Assembly (NCBI GenBank): GCA_000733355.1 | Contig: JNVV01000028.1 | Span: 288,762-352,761 of the forward strand | Reading direction: 5' to 3' | Length of the DNA: 64,000 bases | Source of the DNA: Falciphora oryzae | Taxonomy: Eukaryota; Ascomycota; Sordariomycetes; Magnaporthales; Magnaporthaceae | Part shown: positions 23,434-35,615 of the stretch, one piece after another | Numbering within the stretch: position 1 is the first letter of the stretch | Layout: each line of letters starts with the position of its first letter | Made by a program: the position numbers and the translations under genes | The notes under the pieces: model-generated | What the model was told of the DNA's origin: nothing | Seen by the model: only the letters and a program-made list of their open reading frames with translations | Database searches by the model: none

Positions 23434-24117
23434 CTGCTCCGCTTCGGCCTGAGTTTCCCGTCCTTATATGACGACGGGCAAAGGAAGAAGGGGAGTCTAG
23501 ATGCCCGAGGGGTTAGTATTAGTGCAATTGATATCGCCCGGATGTCTTCTCCAAGCGCAATTGACGACTGCTCGTCTGGTGACTCACTGTTGGGCGTGGT
23601 TTGAGGTGTGCGAATCCAGAGAGCTGGGGGGCTGTGTGGATGTTTGGGATGGGCCAAAGAAAAGTGAGGGTCACAGGCCGAAGACCGGAGGTGTTAGTGC
23701 CCCCGGGCGGGCCGTCAACCCTGCTGGGCGGATTTGCCTGGGCGGGCAGCGCTCTGGAACGTCTTCGTACCTTCCCATGCAGGAACAGGATAAAAGGTAC
23801 ATTGGTTCTCTGCACTTGGGGACATTTTATTGGTGAGTCCGTCAGTAAATGTGGGTCATCTGCAGGTATCTGCGATCATGGAATTTTCTTGCTGTATTTG
23901 CCCACGGGCCAGTCGCCCTGTGATACTGTCGGCCTTCCAACCTCCAACCTCGTTCTGCATTGTTAAACACGCCATTCGCGCGCGGTTCCTTATCCCGCAC
24001 ACATTTAACTGGCTATTACTTATTGACCGGAACATCTCAAGACCTCCATCTACTCGACCGTTCGGCCTCCCTCCGCCTGCGCATTTTGGCGCAACCGCGA
24101 CAAACCGGACGACCACC
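23434..24117. promoter_or_regulatory. Bidirectional promoter, ILV6 / KHDC4-like gene
   Basis: These 684 bp separate divergent start codons and so hold both promoters. The ILV6-proximal side has a TATA-like TTATATGA at 23464-23471 and a TGACTCA site; the other side has pyrimidine-rich leader DNA before 24118. No gene is seen inside. Confidence 0.6.
23580..23586. promoter_or_regulatory. Putative CPC1/Gcn4 binding site (TGACTCA)
   Basis: A perfect TGACTCA lies about 150 bp upstream of the ILV6 start codon. This is the consensus for the bZIP activator CPC1 (Gcn4 in yeast), which induces amino-acid synthesis genes on starvation, and ILV genes are known targets. A heptamer also occurs by chance in such a window (others at about 36526 and 58250), so position and gene function are the main support. 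Confidence 0.5.
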
Positions 24118-26485
24118 ATGAGCGACGGCGAGCCTCGGAAGCGCTCTCGCTTCGATCAAACCGAGCCCGACCCCCCGAGACGTTCGAGATTCGATCGCCG
24201 ATCACGCTCTCCGCCCGCTCGGGGATCCGAGCCCGCTCGCGACCGGAGCCCTCTGCCGCGGGCCGGATCAGAGTCCAAGCCAGGCGACGAGTCCGCTCCC
24301 GCCCTTGACCCGGCCGCCGCTGCAGGTCGGTTCACCATCGCGTCAACCCCCAAGCTTGCAAATTTGCTAACACACCTTCCAGCTGCCGCTGCCGCTAAGA
24401 TCCAGGCCCAGCTCGAGGCGCGCAAGACCAGCCAGCACGACAATGTCCACCCGAGCAGATCGGCGGCCATTAAGGCGACGGCGTCCAATACGGGTGCGAC
24501 AATCAATGGCGAGATGTATGTCGCGGACGGCGATTACATCAAGGACATAGAAGTCAACGACCTCCGCAACCGATATCTCCTGACGAAAGGCGCGACGCAA
24601 AAGATGGTAAGGAACTGGTGTCTGCTTCTAAGCTGATATTTACAGTGCAGGACTGCCGGGGGAGACCGCAGCTTCCTCCCGCCGTCTTGTCTATTGGCTG
24701 GGAACAACTGCTTACGCGAACAAGCCACAGCTCGCGCGAGGCACAACCCTCTCTGGCATCTGCTGACCTTGTCTGCTCGAATATAGATCAAAGATGAGAC
24801 TGGTGCTGGTACGCTCTGTCTGAGCCCTGAGACTCGTATGCCTGTTCTGCGGAGTGCTCGTTGACCACTGATTTGTGTCTTTCAAAGATGTTACGACCCG
24901 AGGCAGCTACTACCCGGATAAAAGCATGGCGACACCTGCGGTACGCCACTCTGCACCTAGCCGTCCGGAACGACTCCATCGCTGACACGCGTCTCCTAGA
25001 ATCCTCCTCTATACTTGCATGTCACCAGCACATCCAAGGAAGGGCTCGAGGCGGCTGTTACCAAGATTGATGAGCTCATGAAACAGGAACTCCCCCAGCT
25101 TGTCGACGAGCGTAGGTTCCGCCGTCGTGAGGAGCCGGTCGTCGAGCGTGACGAGCTTGGACGGGTAAGTCGCCTCTTGGTTGATTGCGCCTTGACGCTG
25201 AATCTGTCAGATGTGTTTGGGCTCTAACTTTTCAATAGCGCAAGTGGCCCGAGGAGAAAATCCCAATCGGTCTCGAGCCCATCCCTGGCTTCAACCTGCG
25301 CGCACAGGTGGTCGGGCATGGCGGCTCGTACGTCAAACACATTCAGCACGAAACTGGCTGTCGAGTCCAGATCAAGGGCCGCGGCTCTGGCTTCATCGAG
25401 TCCGCCACGGGCCGTGAGAGCGAAGAAGAGATGTTTCTGCACGTCGCGTAAGTCCCGTCTATCATCTATTGCTATGGCCTCGCTTAAGCCCCCTGGCACA
25501 CCTGTTCAGCAGCTGCCCAGTGTTTCGTGTCGCTTGCTAAAACCAGCTATCACTCCAGTGGTCCGGACCCTAAGATGGTCGAGAAGGGCAAGGAGATGTG
25601 CGAGGACCTTCTTAGCGCGGTCAAGGAGCAATACGAAGAGCACAAGAACAAGCCGCCACGGTTTGGCGGCGATCGTTTCGGCGACCGCGATAGGGGTGGC
25701 GGTGATCGCTATGGCGGCGGTGATCGTTACGGCGGCGACCGTTACGGCGGAAGGGGCTTCCGTGGGGGAGATCGCCACGGTGGTGGCTATGATGACAGGC
25801 ACCGGGACGATGGCGGAGGCCGCAACGGCGGACATCAGGGGTACGGTGGCCATGGCGGGCACGGTCCTCCAACAGGACCCCGCGGCGCGCCACCCAGTGC
25901 TCCCTCCGGTCCTGCCAACCCGGGCGGCTCTGGCCACCATGATCAGCATAACCAACGCGGCCAGCACGGTCAGCATGGCCAGTACAACTCACCCGCACCT
26001 CCGGCGACCAGTGCCCCGGCCACGACTCAGGCCACGCCTGACTACGCGCAGTTCGCCCAGTACTACGGGGGCGTTGACCCCTACGCGGCCTACGGTGGCT
26101 ACGCTGCGTAAGTGCCCAGTCCATGATTCCGATCGGGACATCCAAAGATCAGGCCAGTGTCCTATCTAACGCAGAGCACCGCGCTAACTGTGTTCTAGAT
26201 ACGTCCAAATGTACCAGCAGTACTATGGCGCTGCGGCTTCTCAGGCTGGGCAGCCGGGTGCGGCCGCTGCCCCCGCACCGCCGTCGGCTTCTCCTCCGCC
26301 GCCACCCCCTGCGACTGCGGCTCCGCCCCCGCCTCCTCCACCAGGATCAGCTCCTCCTCCGCCGCCGCCGGGTCCACCCGGTGCAAGTGGCGGGTACAGC
26401 GCAGTAAGTTCCTCGTCTGTTTCTCCCGCGGGGCAGTCATTTGCTGATATCACCTCCTTAGGTCCCTCCTCCGCCCGGCCTGTAA
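24118..26485 (+). CDS. KH-domain RNA-binding protein, KHDC4/BLOM7-like
   Basis: Eight exons: 24118-24606, 24787-24808, 24888-24940, 25000-25164, 25239-25447, 25559-26107, 26199-26403 and 26462-26485 (571 aa). All junctions are phase-consistent with GT-AG ends; exons 2 and 8 are only 22 and 24 nt. The start ATG has context CCACCATGA. An Arg/Ser-rich N terminus is followed by a first KH-like region (YLLTKGATQKMIKDETGA, then RGSYYPDK and LYLHVTS). The second, more canonical KH region is at about 255-300 (VVGHGGSYVKHIQHETGC, then QIKGRGSG). The C-terminal part is a Gly/Asp/Tyr/Arg-rich RGG-like domain followed by polyproline, ending VPPPPGL. The order matches human KHDC4 (BLOM7), a splicing-associated factor, and fungal Khd4-type proteins. 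Target RNAs are unknown. Divergent from ILV6. Confidence 0.85.
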
Positions 26486-27747
26486 GCACACCTGTGTCTG
26501 CGACAGTTTTATAATTTGGCCGTGTGTGCGTATGTGATCGAGGACAGTAAACACGAGACATCATTCGTTTGTTATCATGACTGTGTGGCAGACGCTATAC
26601 GTAGAAGAAAATTGGGGTCGGTCTTTCTCGCACCTCGAATGACTGCGTTGTCTTGAGTTTGGAAGGTTAGTTTCGGTCTGGTGGCTGCGTTGACCTACCC
26701 CCATCAATCTCGACAATGGTGGTCACATTGAGCGCTTGAAGGTATTGTCTTCGTCGGCGCTTTTTTGTCCACGAGCCATGGTGCATTTTTGCCAAAGCAC
26801 CTCGTGATGCGTTGCGACTGGCGTTGGTTCTTATCAGATAGTTCTAAAAAGAATACCGAAAAAGTAATGTCAGTCTATCGTAAGATTCTACAACCGGCAG
26901 ACAAAAGTACCGCTTACTTTTCAATTTTCCACCCCACGGCCAAAATCTACCCTCTATTTCAACGCAAGCCTGCACAATCAATTCTGTTTCAATTAATACG
27001 AAAATTCGGGATATAGAAAAACAGTGGCAGCAAATTCCGTGGGTATTTTTTCCACTATTTTATGTACTACGCTTCCGCATTTGCGTTGGTAGGATTGATG
27101 AGAACGCGTCGCGGGGTTGCGGGGCCAAAAAAAAAAAAAAGCGAAGCGATACTTTTGTCTTCCCACTGTAATGCTACCTACCTAGGTATCTGCCGAGGTG
27201 CCTAGAATACCAGGCTTCCGCATCCTATCAAGTGTGAGTGTTCCCGCAGAAGCAGCTCCGTTTTATCCGATTCTCATACTGGCGCGATTGGCATGGTCTT
27301 CCATGTGTGGCCAAGGTGCCTGTCAGCTGCCAAGAGCGGGGCTGGCACATAGAGAGGTACCCCGTCGCCTCGTGTGGGTCACAGGGTACACGTCCCCAGC
27401 AAGGCGAGCTCTGGACCCGCGGACCCCAGGTCCCGGGCAGGCGGCCAGCGCTCCCGTCCAACATCAAATTCCCGTCTGGCGCCGCTGACTGGGCGCCTAG
27501 CATTCTTAGTCCCCCACGTCATCAGCAGCATTTCCAACCACTCAGTCCAAGGTCTGGACCGCCACCTCAGCTCGCAGCCAGGCAATAACACAACTGATTT
27601 ACTTAGCACAACACAGCCCGGTCGCCGCGCCGCCTCCCTCTATCTCTAACGATCTGATCACTGTCGCCCACTCGCGCCCAGTTTCGCATCGCTCCTTCAG
27701 CAATGCCCGCCTAGCCATCCGCCGCCCACGACTCAGAAAGCCGCGAA
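26486..27747. other. Intergenic region between KHDC4-like and Tag1-like genes
   Basis: KHDC4-like 3' flank, then the Tag1-like promoter and leader. An A14 tract lies at 27127-27140, followed by a CTACCTACCTAGG motif around 27175-27187. No gene is supported. Confidence 0.55.
27703..27714 (+). promoter_or_regulatory. Three-codon upstream ORF in Tag1-like leader
   Basis: ATG-CCC-GCC-TAG ends 33 nt before the start codon of the Tag1-like gene. If the transcript starts upstream of it, it could lower translation of the main frame. The transcription start is unknown. Confidence 0.3.
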
Positions 27748-30670
27748 ATGTCCGACTCGGAGAGATCACCGCTACTATCTTCGACCGTCAGGTCGTCGAC
27801 CATTACGGCGGACACTTCCCCGGAGACGACACCGCTCCTGTCGAGCCCTGCTGCCGGGCTGCGCTACGATGGACAGGAAGATGCTGCCTCGGTCTCTTCG
27901 ACCACCGCGTCGCAGGCGACGTCCCTGAAATCGAAGCGCCGACGATGGCCGTCCATCATAGCCATCGGCACCCTCGCTCTCCTGGCGATTGCCATCATGA
28001 TGCTCGCCTTCTTCGTCCCGGCCGCTGTTGAGCGGTACGCCAAGGAGGCCGCCGTCCTCGAGCCCACCAACCTGTCGATCGAGTCCATCACATCCGACGG
28101 CGTCCGGGCACGCATCCAGGCAAACTTCCGCCTCGACGGCTCGCGCGTAAAAGACAACGGCGTTCGGCGCGTCGGGCGCCTGGCCACCTGGGCCGTGAGA
28201 CAGCTGGGGACCGAGGCGACCAAGGTCGACGTATATCTGCCCGAGTTCGACGGGTTCCTCCTCGGGTCCGCCCGGCTGCCGCCCCTGGTCCTGAACCTCG
28301 TGGACGGGCACACCACCTCGGTGGATATCCTCGCCGACCTGACCCCGGGCGACGCCGAGGGCATTCGCACCATCGCGAATAAGTGGCTGCGGGGGAAACT
28401 CGACACCATCCGCTTCCGTGGTTTTGCGGATGTCACCGTGAAGTCTGGGTTGATCCCGCTCGGCACGCACTCCGTGTCCGAGTCGTTCGTGATTGAAGGT
28501 CAATATCTCTACGATTCCTTTGCCTCTCTGTACTTTGGGGAAAAGTCGCTCTTCTAGTCACTTCAAAAACAAATCAAATCGCTCCGCCTCCTGTCTGCCC
28601 AGTGGTGTCTCCCTATCCCTTTTTTCGCTCCCGAATGCCCGCCAACCTGCCGCTAACTTGTATACTGTCTCAACAGCGAACAAACTCCCGCAAGTCCCAG
28701 AGTATAACATTACCAAGCTGAACTTCGAGCAGACGCCCCTGCCGGATCGTGGGACCACGGCCATTGCTGCCGATGTTGCCATCAGTGCCTTTAATAGCTT
28801 CCCTGTCGAGTTCGGCATCCCCGAGCTCGGGTTCGACGTTCTGGTGCCAAACTGTGACCGGGCCGATCCGTACATCATCGTCGCTGCTGCAAAAACGCGC
28901 CAAGTCACCGTGCGAGCCCGGTCTGAAGTGGTGGTGGAGGGTCGTGGAACCGTTGAGCATCTCCCTGAGGCTCTCACGGCAGCCTGCCCTGGCTCTGGCG
29001 CCTCTCCTCTCGACCTCCTGCTCAATGACTACCTCTCGGGTGATTCACCAACGGTCTATGTCAGGGGAGCGCAGAAGCCGCTGCCTAGCACTCCTGACTG
29101 GATATCTGAGATCCTCGCCAGCATCACCGTACAAGTCCCCTTTCCAAGTGCAGGCTTCGACAACCTGATCCGGGATTTCTCACTCGACAATGTCCACTTC
29201 ACCATGCCTGACCCCATGGCCGAGCCCGATAGCCCAGACGCGAACCCCAAGGTCTCGGGCACCATTCTTGTCTCGGCGGGGCTGCCGTCGGAGATGAATT
29301 TCGAGGTCAACGTCACCAGCATCAGGGCCAATGCAGATGTATTCTACAAGGGTGACAAGCTCGGAGAGCTCAACCTAGAGGAGTGGCAACGAGCCAACTC
29401 TACTCAGGAGCCAGCTACGAAGCACCATGAGGCCACCCTCAGGATACAGTCCCGAGTCGATGATGCCCCGCTGAACGTCACGGATGGAGATGTCTTGACT
29501 GATGTTATCCAAGCGCTCTTTATGGGCAGCAAGCCTGTCGAATTGGACATCAAGGCTGCTGTGTCGGTCAAAATCCGTACGGTTCTCGGAGACCTCACTT
29601 TGAAGGATGTCCCTGCGGAGGGAACTGTCCCAGTAAAACGTCCGTCCTTGTTCTGATAGTGTTAGTCACCTTGGGACTCGCCGTGCACCTCCCTTCTCAT
29701 GCCGCGGCCCTCGCCCCTTGTTCTTTCCCACTCCCCATTCAAGATTTCTTTCTTGCCCTCGCGCCGCATCGAAGAGACGCTCTCTGCGCAAACGGCTTGT
29801 TCCAAACTTTGCTATTGCAATGCTAACTGCTGGGAATTATGAACAGCGTTGCCCAAAGGCACATTCGGCAGCTTGGATCCTAAGGTCAACAGCATTCGGA
29901 TTACGGAGACGTCATATACATCAGTCTCCATAGAGGCACTGGTCAACGTGACAAACCCAACAGACTACACTGCAGACATTCCTTTTATCAACATCCATGT
30001 GTTGAGCAACGGCTCTTTGGTCGCTGAGGCGACGGCCGAGGACCTACGCATCTCTACCGGAGTCAACACCGACCTTCGTGTCACAGCTAGGTGGAAACCC
30101 TCTCTGGGTGGTGGCCAGGGAGTGGTGGATGGACGCAATCTCATATCCTCGTATCTCTCCGGTTACAACACAACGCTTATGCTCAGAACGCACAAGGAGA
30201 GCTTCCCATTTCAGCCGCTTCTAGGCGAGGCCCTCTCTCGAGTCGATCTGAACATATCGGCACCTCGCCTCAAATTTCCTCCAGGAAAGGATGGGGACGA
30301 GTCTCAACGGTTTATTCGTGACGCTACCTTTCACGTCTTGTCGTCGACAGCAGTATTTACGCTACTCTCGCCACTGGAACGAAACACACTGTACATAGAC
30401 AGCGTCAACGCGACGGCTTTTTACAACCACACCGACCCGGTCGGCACGATGAACTACTCCTCCCCGTTTGCGGTCCCCTCGGGAAGCTCTCAAACGCCCA
30501 GGCTCCCAGTGGAGTGGAGGTTAGGCTCAGACGGGTACGAAAAACTCAAGCAGGCGCTGGGAGGGAGGCTGAAATTGGATGCGCGAGCTGACGTCGCCGT
30601 GAGACTGGGCAACTGGAGGGAAACGGTATGGTACGAGGGTAAAGGGATAGGCGCCGACATCAAGCTATAG
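27748..30670 (+). CDS. DUF3712 vacuolar-membrane-type protein, Tag1-like
   Basis: Three exons: 27748-28498, 28677-29639 and 29847-30670 (845 aa), both introns phase 1. The N terminus carries two di-leucine-type signals (SPLLS, TPLLS), a common vacuole/lysosome sorting signal. One transmembrane helix lies at about 69-94. The long remainder is beta-rich with many N-glycosylation sequons and repeated DUF3712-type modules (FNSFPVEFGIPELGF; DNVHFTMPDP; NVTNPTDYTADI). This layout fits the family of yeast Tag1 (YLR173W), a vacuolar membrane protein that ends autophagy during long starvation; filamentous-fungal relatives are often mislabelled pre-rRNA processing proteins. The second intron (207 nt) would use an unusual donor GTCCGT; the acceptor AACAG and branch TGCTAAC are good. 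Function by homology only. Confidence 0.8.
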
Positions 30671-33019
30671 TGCACTAGAGCCATCCTGGGTGTCTACTCC
30701 ACCAGTTTTTTGTTTTCCATCCACGGCGCAGGTTCTCGTTGTTTCTTTGTTCCACCGGCTTGGGCTGGCGTTTGGATACCTTTTAAAATATTTTATATCG
30801 CACATAGATGCCTACTCTAATGTGTACATCCCGAGATTGCAAACTTTGGAATCACCGAATAAACAGGTCATGCCATAGCTTCTTCCCTCTGTCATGCGTT
30901 CTCCAACGGAGGAGCTGACACCTTGACTGGGCACCTACCGACCTATCTTTGAATAGCAATTCTTTGTCATGACGAGCTTGAGGGCTTGGAACAGGCCGTT
31001 TTTATAATTGCACATAGCGTCCTCAAGTTCAAGTGGGAGTATTATTTCCTGACTGGTCCCTAAGCGGGTACCTACATATCTTCCCCGCTGGCCGGGCACT
31101 GCGACGTGGCTGCGGCATGGGTTACAAACGGGCATGTGATACACAACATACTCTGCATCTGATGTTGTCTTTAGACCCATGTTCTGGTGTATGGTGTAAA
31201 CATGTCAGTAGTAGATGTCGCGCTCATCACCACACGGTATGCTCCCGCTAACTGGTGTCTGCCCCTGAGATGAGTGCGTAGACCCCAACAGACCCAACCC
31301 TCCTTCCACCACCGCCTGCAGGGGTCAGACCTTCTAGACGGTGCCCAAACGGCTGGCTGCCTCAAGGCGGCGCCCAATGGAAGCGCAGAGGCTCTGCCAG
31401 GATGTGCGCGAGGGAACCACACCACGGGATCTAGATAAGCAAAGCAAAGCCTCCGCCCTTTTCCCAGTTGCGTCTGGTGTAGCACACGCAGCCCGGTCCG
31501 CTGTCCGTGTGGGACCTTGACGTCAAAAACTGACCAGGGAATGGGTCAGGCAGATGAGGCGTCGGGATACAGACGAAGGATGGGACAGGCGGGCCAACGA
31601 GGGTTCGCGTAGATGCTCAGCTCTGCGCAAGTGCTTGAAAGAAGGAGAGAGAGAAACATGTATATCTTGACTGGGGCTTGGAAGTTCGCCCAGGTGGATG
31701 TCCCCCAGATAGTGCGCCTTGACGAGAGAATAAGATGGAGGCGGCCTTGCGGCTGGCCTGTTGTGCCGTCGACTCCTTTGCCCGCCTCTTCTCTTGGGAA
31801 ATGCGTATCGGCTCCTTGGGAGCCACCAGACATCGTCGGACGGGAAAGCCGTTTGTGCTACTATGAGATTCGGTCGACCGTTGATTCTCTGATGCTATTC
31901 TTCTTCTGCCTGCCTTGTCTCACCCGGTGGCTTACTGCCTTCCATGATAGTCCAGAAAGACCGCATCATGCTCCCGTCAATGGGGGGTGATTCACCAGCC
32001 CACCACAGCCCACTCGCGCCCTGGGCGCGTCCTCGGCGCCTATATATTCCCTGGGTAGTCCGATGCCGTGGTCCAGACGGGCCTGCGTCCGCTTTGCCTC
32101 ACCCAAAGGTGTTACCTGCCACTTGTTCTCCGCGAGAGCCTGGGTAGCTGTCGGCACAAACAACACACCGCCATGGGAGAGCGCTCCGGGTCAGGAGACC
32201 GGACGACCTGACTTTCACCTCAGATACTCGTCACATCCACGGCCTACCTGCTGGCAGGAATTCAAGCAAGGGCTTGCATTTATTCCTTCGATTCTAATTT
32301 CTTGGGCACACACCATCTCTCCAGCATACACCTCCCACAACCACCAGGGCAACAAATCTGGATATGACAACCACCCTGGCCTAGTCTCGCTGGTTAACAT
32401 TGCGAGATACGGTGCTTTTCTAATCTTGCTATTCCTTCATTGTCATCGTCCTCTTCTCGCGCAAACCTCTGTCGGTAGCCTCTGTCTCTTTCTGAGGTGC
32501 CTCTTCTTGCCGGCGCGCTCTTGCTTCCAAGCCTCACACACAACAAGCTGCTCTGTCCCCGCCATAGGCCACAGCCTTGAGGCTTTTTTTTTTAATTTTA
32601 TCACCTGGTAAGTTCTTCCTGGCTACCTACCCACCTATGCGCTGAGGTACTACTCCGGCTATAACGACGCATAAATTGGCCCGTCGGCTAGTATCTCTCC
32701 TACCAAGAGATCTGGTTTATCTTTGCTCTGCTTGCCCTCTCCTCCTACTCTGAATAGCGTTGCTTCCATCTCATTACTGGTCAAGTCCTTGATAGGATAA
32801 CATGGACCATGCATCTTCCACCCTCCAAGAGAGAAGCAATAGATGGCAGTGCTGACATGTTTTATCAGATCAGGAAGGCAGGACCTGGTGGTTAAAGCAG
32901 CAACGGAAACCGCGGTGGGATGATAACCGCGACCACGCATCCTCACCCCCTTGGGAAGGAGCGCTTGACCACCTTCCTTGCCTCCAGTGGTGCATCCTGA
33001 TAGCCTACCGCCTGCCAAG
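30671..33019. other. Intergenic region between Tag1-like and DUF726 genes
   Basis: The first 200 bases probably include the Tag1-like 3' end (AATAAA near 30858). The last several hundred bases are pyrimidine-rich and are probably the DUF726 promoter and leader, with a T13 run near 32585-32597. Nothing else is recognised in 2.3 kb. Confidence 0.5.
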
Positions 33020-35615
33020 ATGGTGCCGCCACCTTCGACTTCCTCGACGCCTAAGCCGGCGCGGGCGAGCAAGAGCGACCTGGGCGATGCCCCTCATCCA
33101 GGCCCCAGCTGCTCGCCCGCGTCGGAAGTGCGGCCGCCTCGACTCCTTCCCTGTCATCTACCCAGCCTCGACACGTCCCCTGCCAGCCTGGCCAAGATCC
33201 CCCCTACGCCGTCTCCCAGTGCTGGCGAGGCCTCGGCGACCGACATCCCGCCGTCCAAGGACTTGGCTGCCGGCCCAGGCTTGCCGCCATCCCCTCCCCT
33301 CCCCCCCGAGCCCGATCCCGACGGGCCGCTGCCGCCTTCGATGGCCCCCAAGAATAGGCCCTCGGTCCCTAAGCGGCCGACAGAGCTTGGCGAGCTGCTG
33401 ACGTCGGAGCAGATGACCGAGCTGTTCTATCTCGTTGTCGGCATTACCAACATAATGCGAGACAATATCAGCCGCAGCTTCGAGTCCTCTGCCACCCCTC
33501 CGGTCAAAGATCTAAAGGGCGCTGGCACTGCGTCTTCGGCCATCCCGCCTAGCTATTTTATGAGGGGCCTTGGGGCTGAGTTCGGAGAGGGCAAGACTCT
33601 GTCCCTGACAGGCCAGCCCAAGAGCGTCGCATTGGTCGCCGACGATGCCCCGGCTATCGCCAACTATTCCACCGTCACACCGACCTTGGAGGCGCTAAAG
33701 AAAGACGTGTTGGCGGTGCACCGTCGCTGGCAGTTGAACGTATTTAAGAGAATCAACGAGATCACCATCACCAGGCCTCCGGCCTTGAAGGAGAATGCCC
33801 CGCCAGGATCTGGCCCTCACGGCCCAAGGGCGCCCAGGCGTGGCGGTAGAGCTGCCGGGCCTAAGATGGTCCAGCAACCGGCCGGAGCAGAGGGCGGAAA
33901 GTTTGGGCACAACGGTAAGTACTCCACAAAGCCCAGGTGCCCGTCCCTTTCGCAGCCGTTTGCTAACGGGCTTAGATCCGCAACTACCCATGACTAGTAG
34001 CGACAGCGTGCTCAGTCAGCTCTACCGGCCAGTCCCGAACGAGCTGGCGAAGCTACCTCTCGGAAAGCGGCGCCTGCTCATGCATTCAACAATGCTCCTC
34101 CTGCTGTCTTTCGAGGGCTACTCGGCGTGGTCGCGCGTCCTGATGCTCAACCTGGCCACGTCTCTAGAGATCCCTGCTCATGTATTGGCCCTGGACGAAG
34201 TTCGCGTGGCCAAGGGCTTGTCACTCCTGGCTCAGGAGGTGTGCCCAGAGAACGCCCCAACAAACAGGAAGGATGATGAGATTAAATACCCTCGGCGCTA
34301 CACGGGCCCGACCAGCATTGTCATCAATCTTCCTCGCCCTCTCTCAGCCGTCGGTATCGGCTGGGTTCCCGGCTGCGGAGGCGTGGCCCCCACGACCGCC
34401 GCTGCATTGCTTGGCTCTGTCGTTGACAGCCGCATCGCAGTCGGTACAATCTTCGGATTCTATGGCCCCCGAGGCGCAGGCAGGACGGTGGAGACGTACA
34501 ATAAGGAAGTGGCTGACTTTGGATTCTTGCCGTTGTACACGTCTGCGGGTGCCGAGTTCACGGGTGTACGGTGGGTTGGGTCGGAAAACCGCAGACTGCG
34601 CGTCGTCCTGGCCGTCGGCGGGTGGCTGATGGAGAAAGACGACGCCGTGAGGGTCTGGTGCGCTCTTGGACCGCATGCAGAGGCTTATGGCATCCGATGG
34701 GAGGTAGAGCAGCTCGACAGGCTTGGATGGGCCCTGGAGACGGTGGCGAAGAGCGCTGCCTGGTCGGAGGCCAAGAAGGTGATTGCCGATCGCCGCAAGC
34801 AGTACCCCGACTTTACGCCGCTGAGCCTCCTGAGCGACCGAGCCGTGATCAGCATTCACGAGGGTTGCTGGCCTGACAGCCTTCTCAAGGTCAGCAAGAT
34901 CCTCGATCACCCCTGGAGCAGCTGCATGGCGCGCGCCGACAAGATGGGTGCCACCCTTGCAGAGGCTATCGCGTATCGCATTCATGGAGATCGCGGCGTT
35001 ACCATCATCGGATACAGTGTTGGCGCGAGGGCCATTTACACGTGCCTCATGGCCCTGGCGGAGAGGAGGCTCTTTGGCCTCGTCGAAAACGTCGTCATGA
35101 TGGGGACCCCTGCCCCAGCGGATCCTTCCGTGTGGTCTACCCTTCGGAGTGCCGTGGCGGGAAGGGTGGTCAACGTCTATTCCGAAGTGGATTACATGCT
35201 CGCCTTCCTCCATCGCCACAGCTGCACTCAGTTTGGCGTCGCGGGCCTGCAGCGTATCGACAAGCTGGCTGGCGTCGAAAACGTCAATGCTAGTGCTCTC
35301 ATTACGAACCACGTGAGATATCACTACCTCGTGGGGACCATCCTTCAAGACCTGGGGTTGGAAGACGTCGACGCAATCGAGGTTTCCGAGAGGGAGGCGG
35401 AGCTGAGAGTCGTTGAGGAGCATCTGGACTATGACAAGCGTTGCAACCACGGAGCGACAGCTGAGATGATGGCTGAGGAAAAGCCCGACTCAGCGCTGCA
35501 AGCCGTGGATGCTTCGCAGATGAACATACGGGCCCCAAGCGCCCCAGCTACGCGGCTTAGGAGGTCTAGGGGCCGGACCAGGAACAAGAACAGAAGGCAG
35601 ACGTCTGACATCTGA
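33020..35615 (+). CDS. DUF726 (TMCO4/Mil1-type) alpha/beta-hydrolase-like protein
   Basis: Two exons, 33020-33914 and 33976-35615 (844 aa); phase 1 intron of 61 nt with donor GTAAGT. The first 115 residues are Pro/Ser-rich and disordered. A helical family region follows (LTSEQMTELFYLVVGITNIM). A Gly/Ala-rich hydrophobic segment (VGIGWVPGCGGVAPTTAAAL) leads to EVADFGFLPL, the usual entry to the hydrolase domain. The nucleophile motif is GYSVGAR with Ser646; a likely triad is completed by Asp704 (EVDYMLAFL) and His744 (NHVRYHYLVG). Yeast Mil1, in the same family, is a mitochondrial membrane-associated lipase-like protein; human TMCO4 is uncharacterised. The membrane segment looks shorter and less repetitive than I expect for the family. 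The tail is basic (RRSRGRTRNKNRRQ). Family confident; substrate unknown. Confidence 0.83.

Noticed and set aside
34344..35450. 368-codon open frame antisense to the DUF726 gene
   Set aside because: Shadow frame; the sense strand carries the conserved hydrolase motifs.
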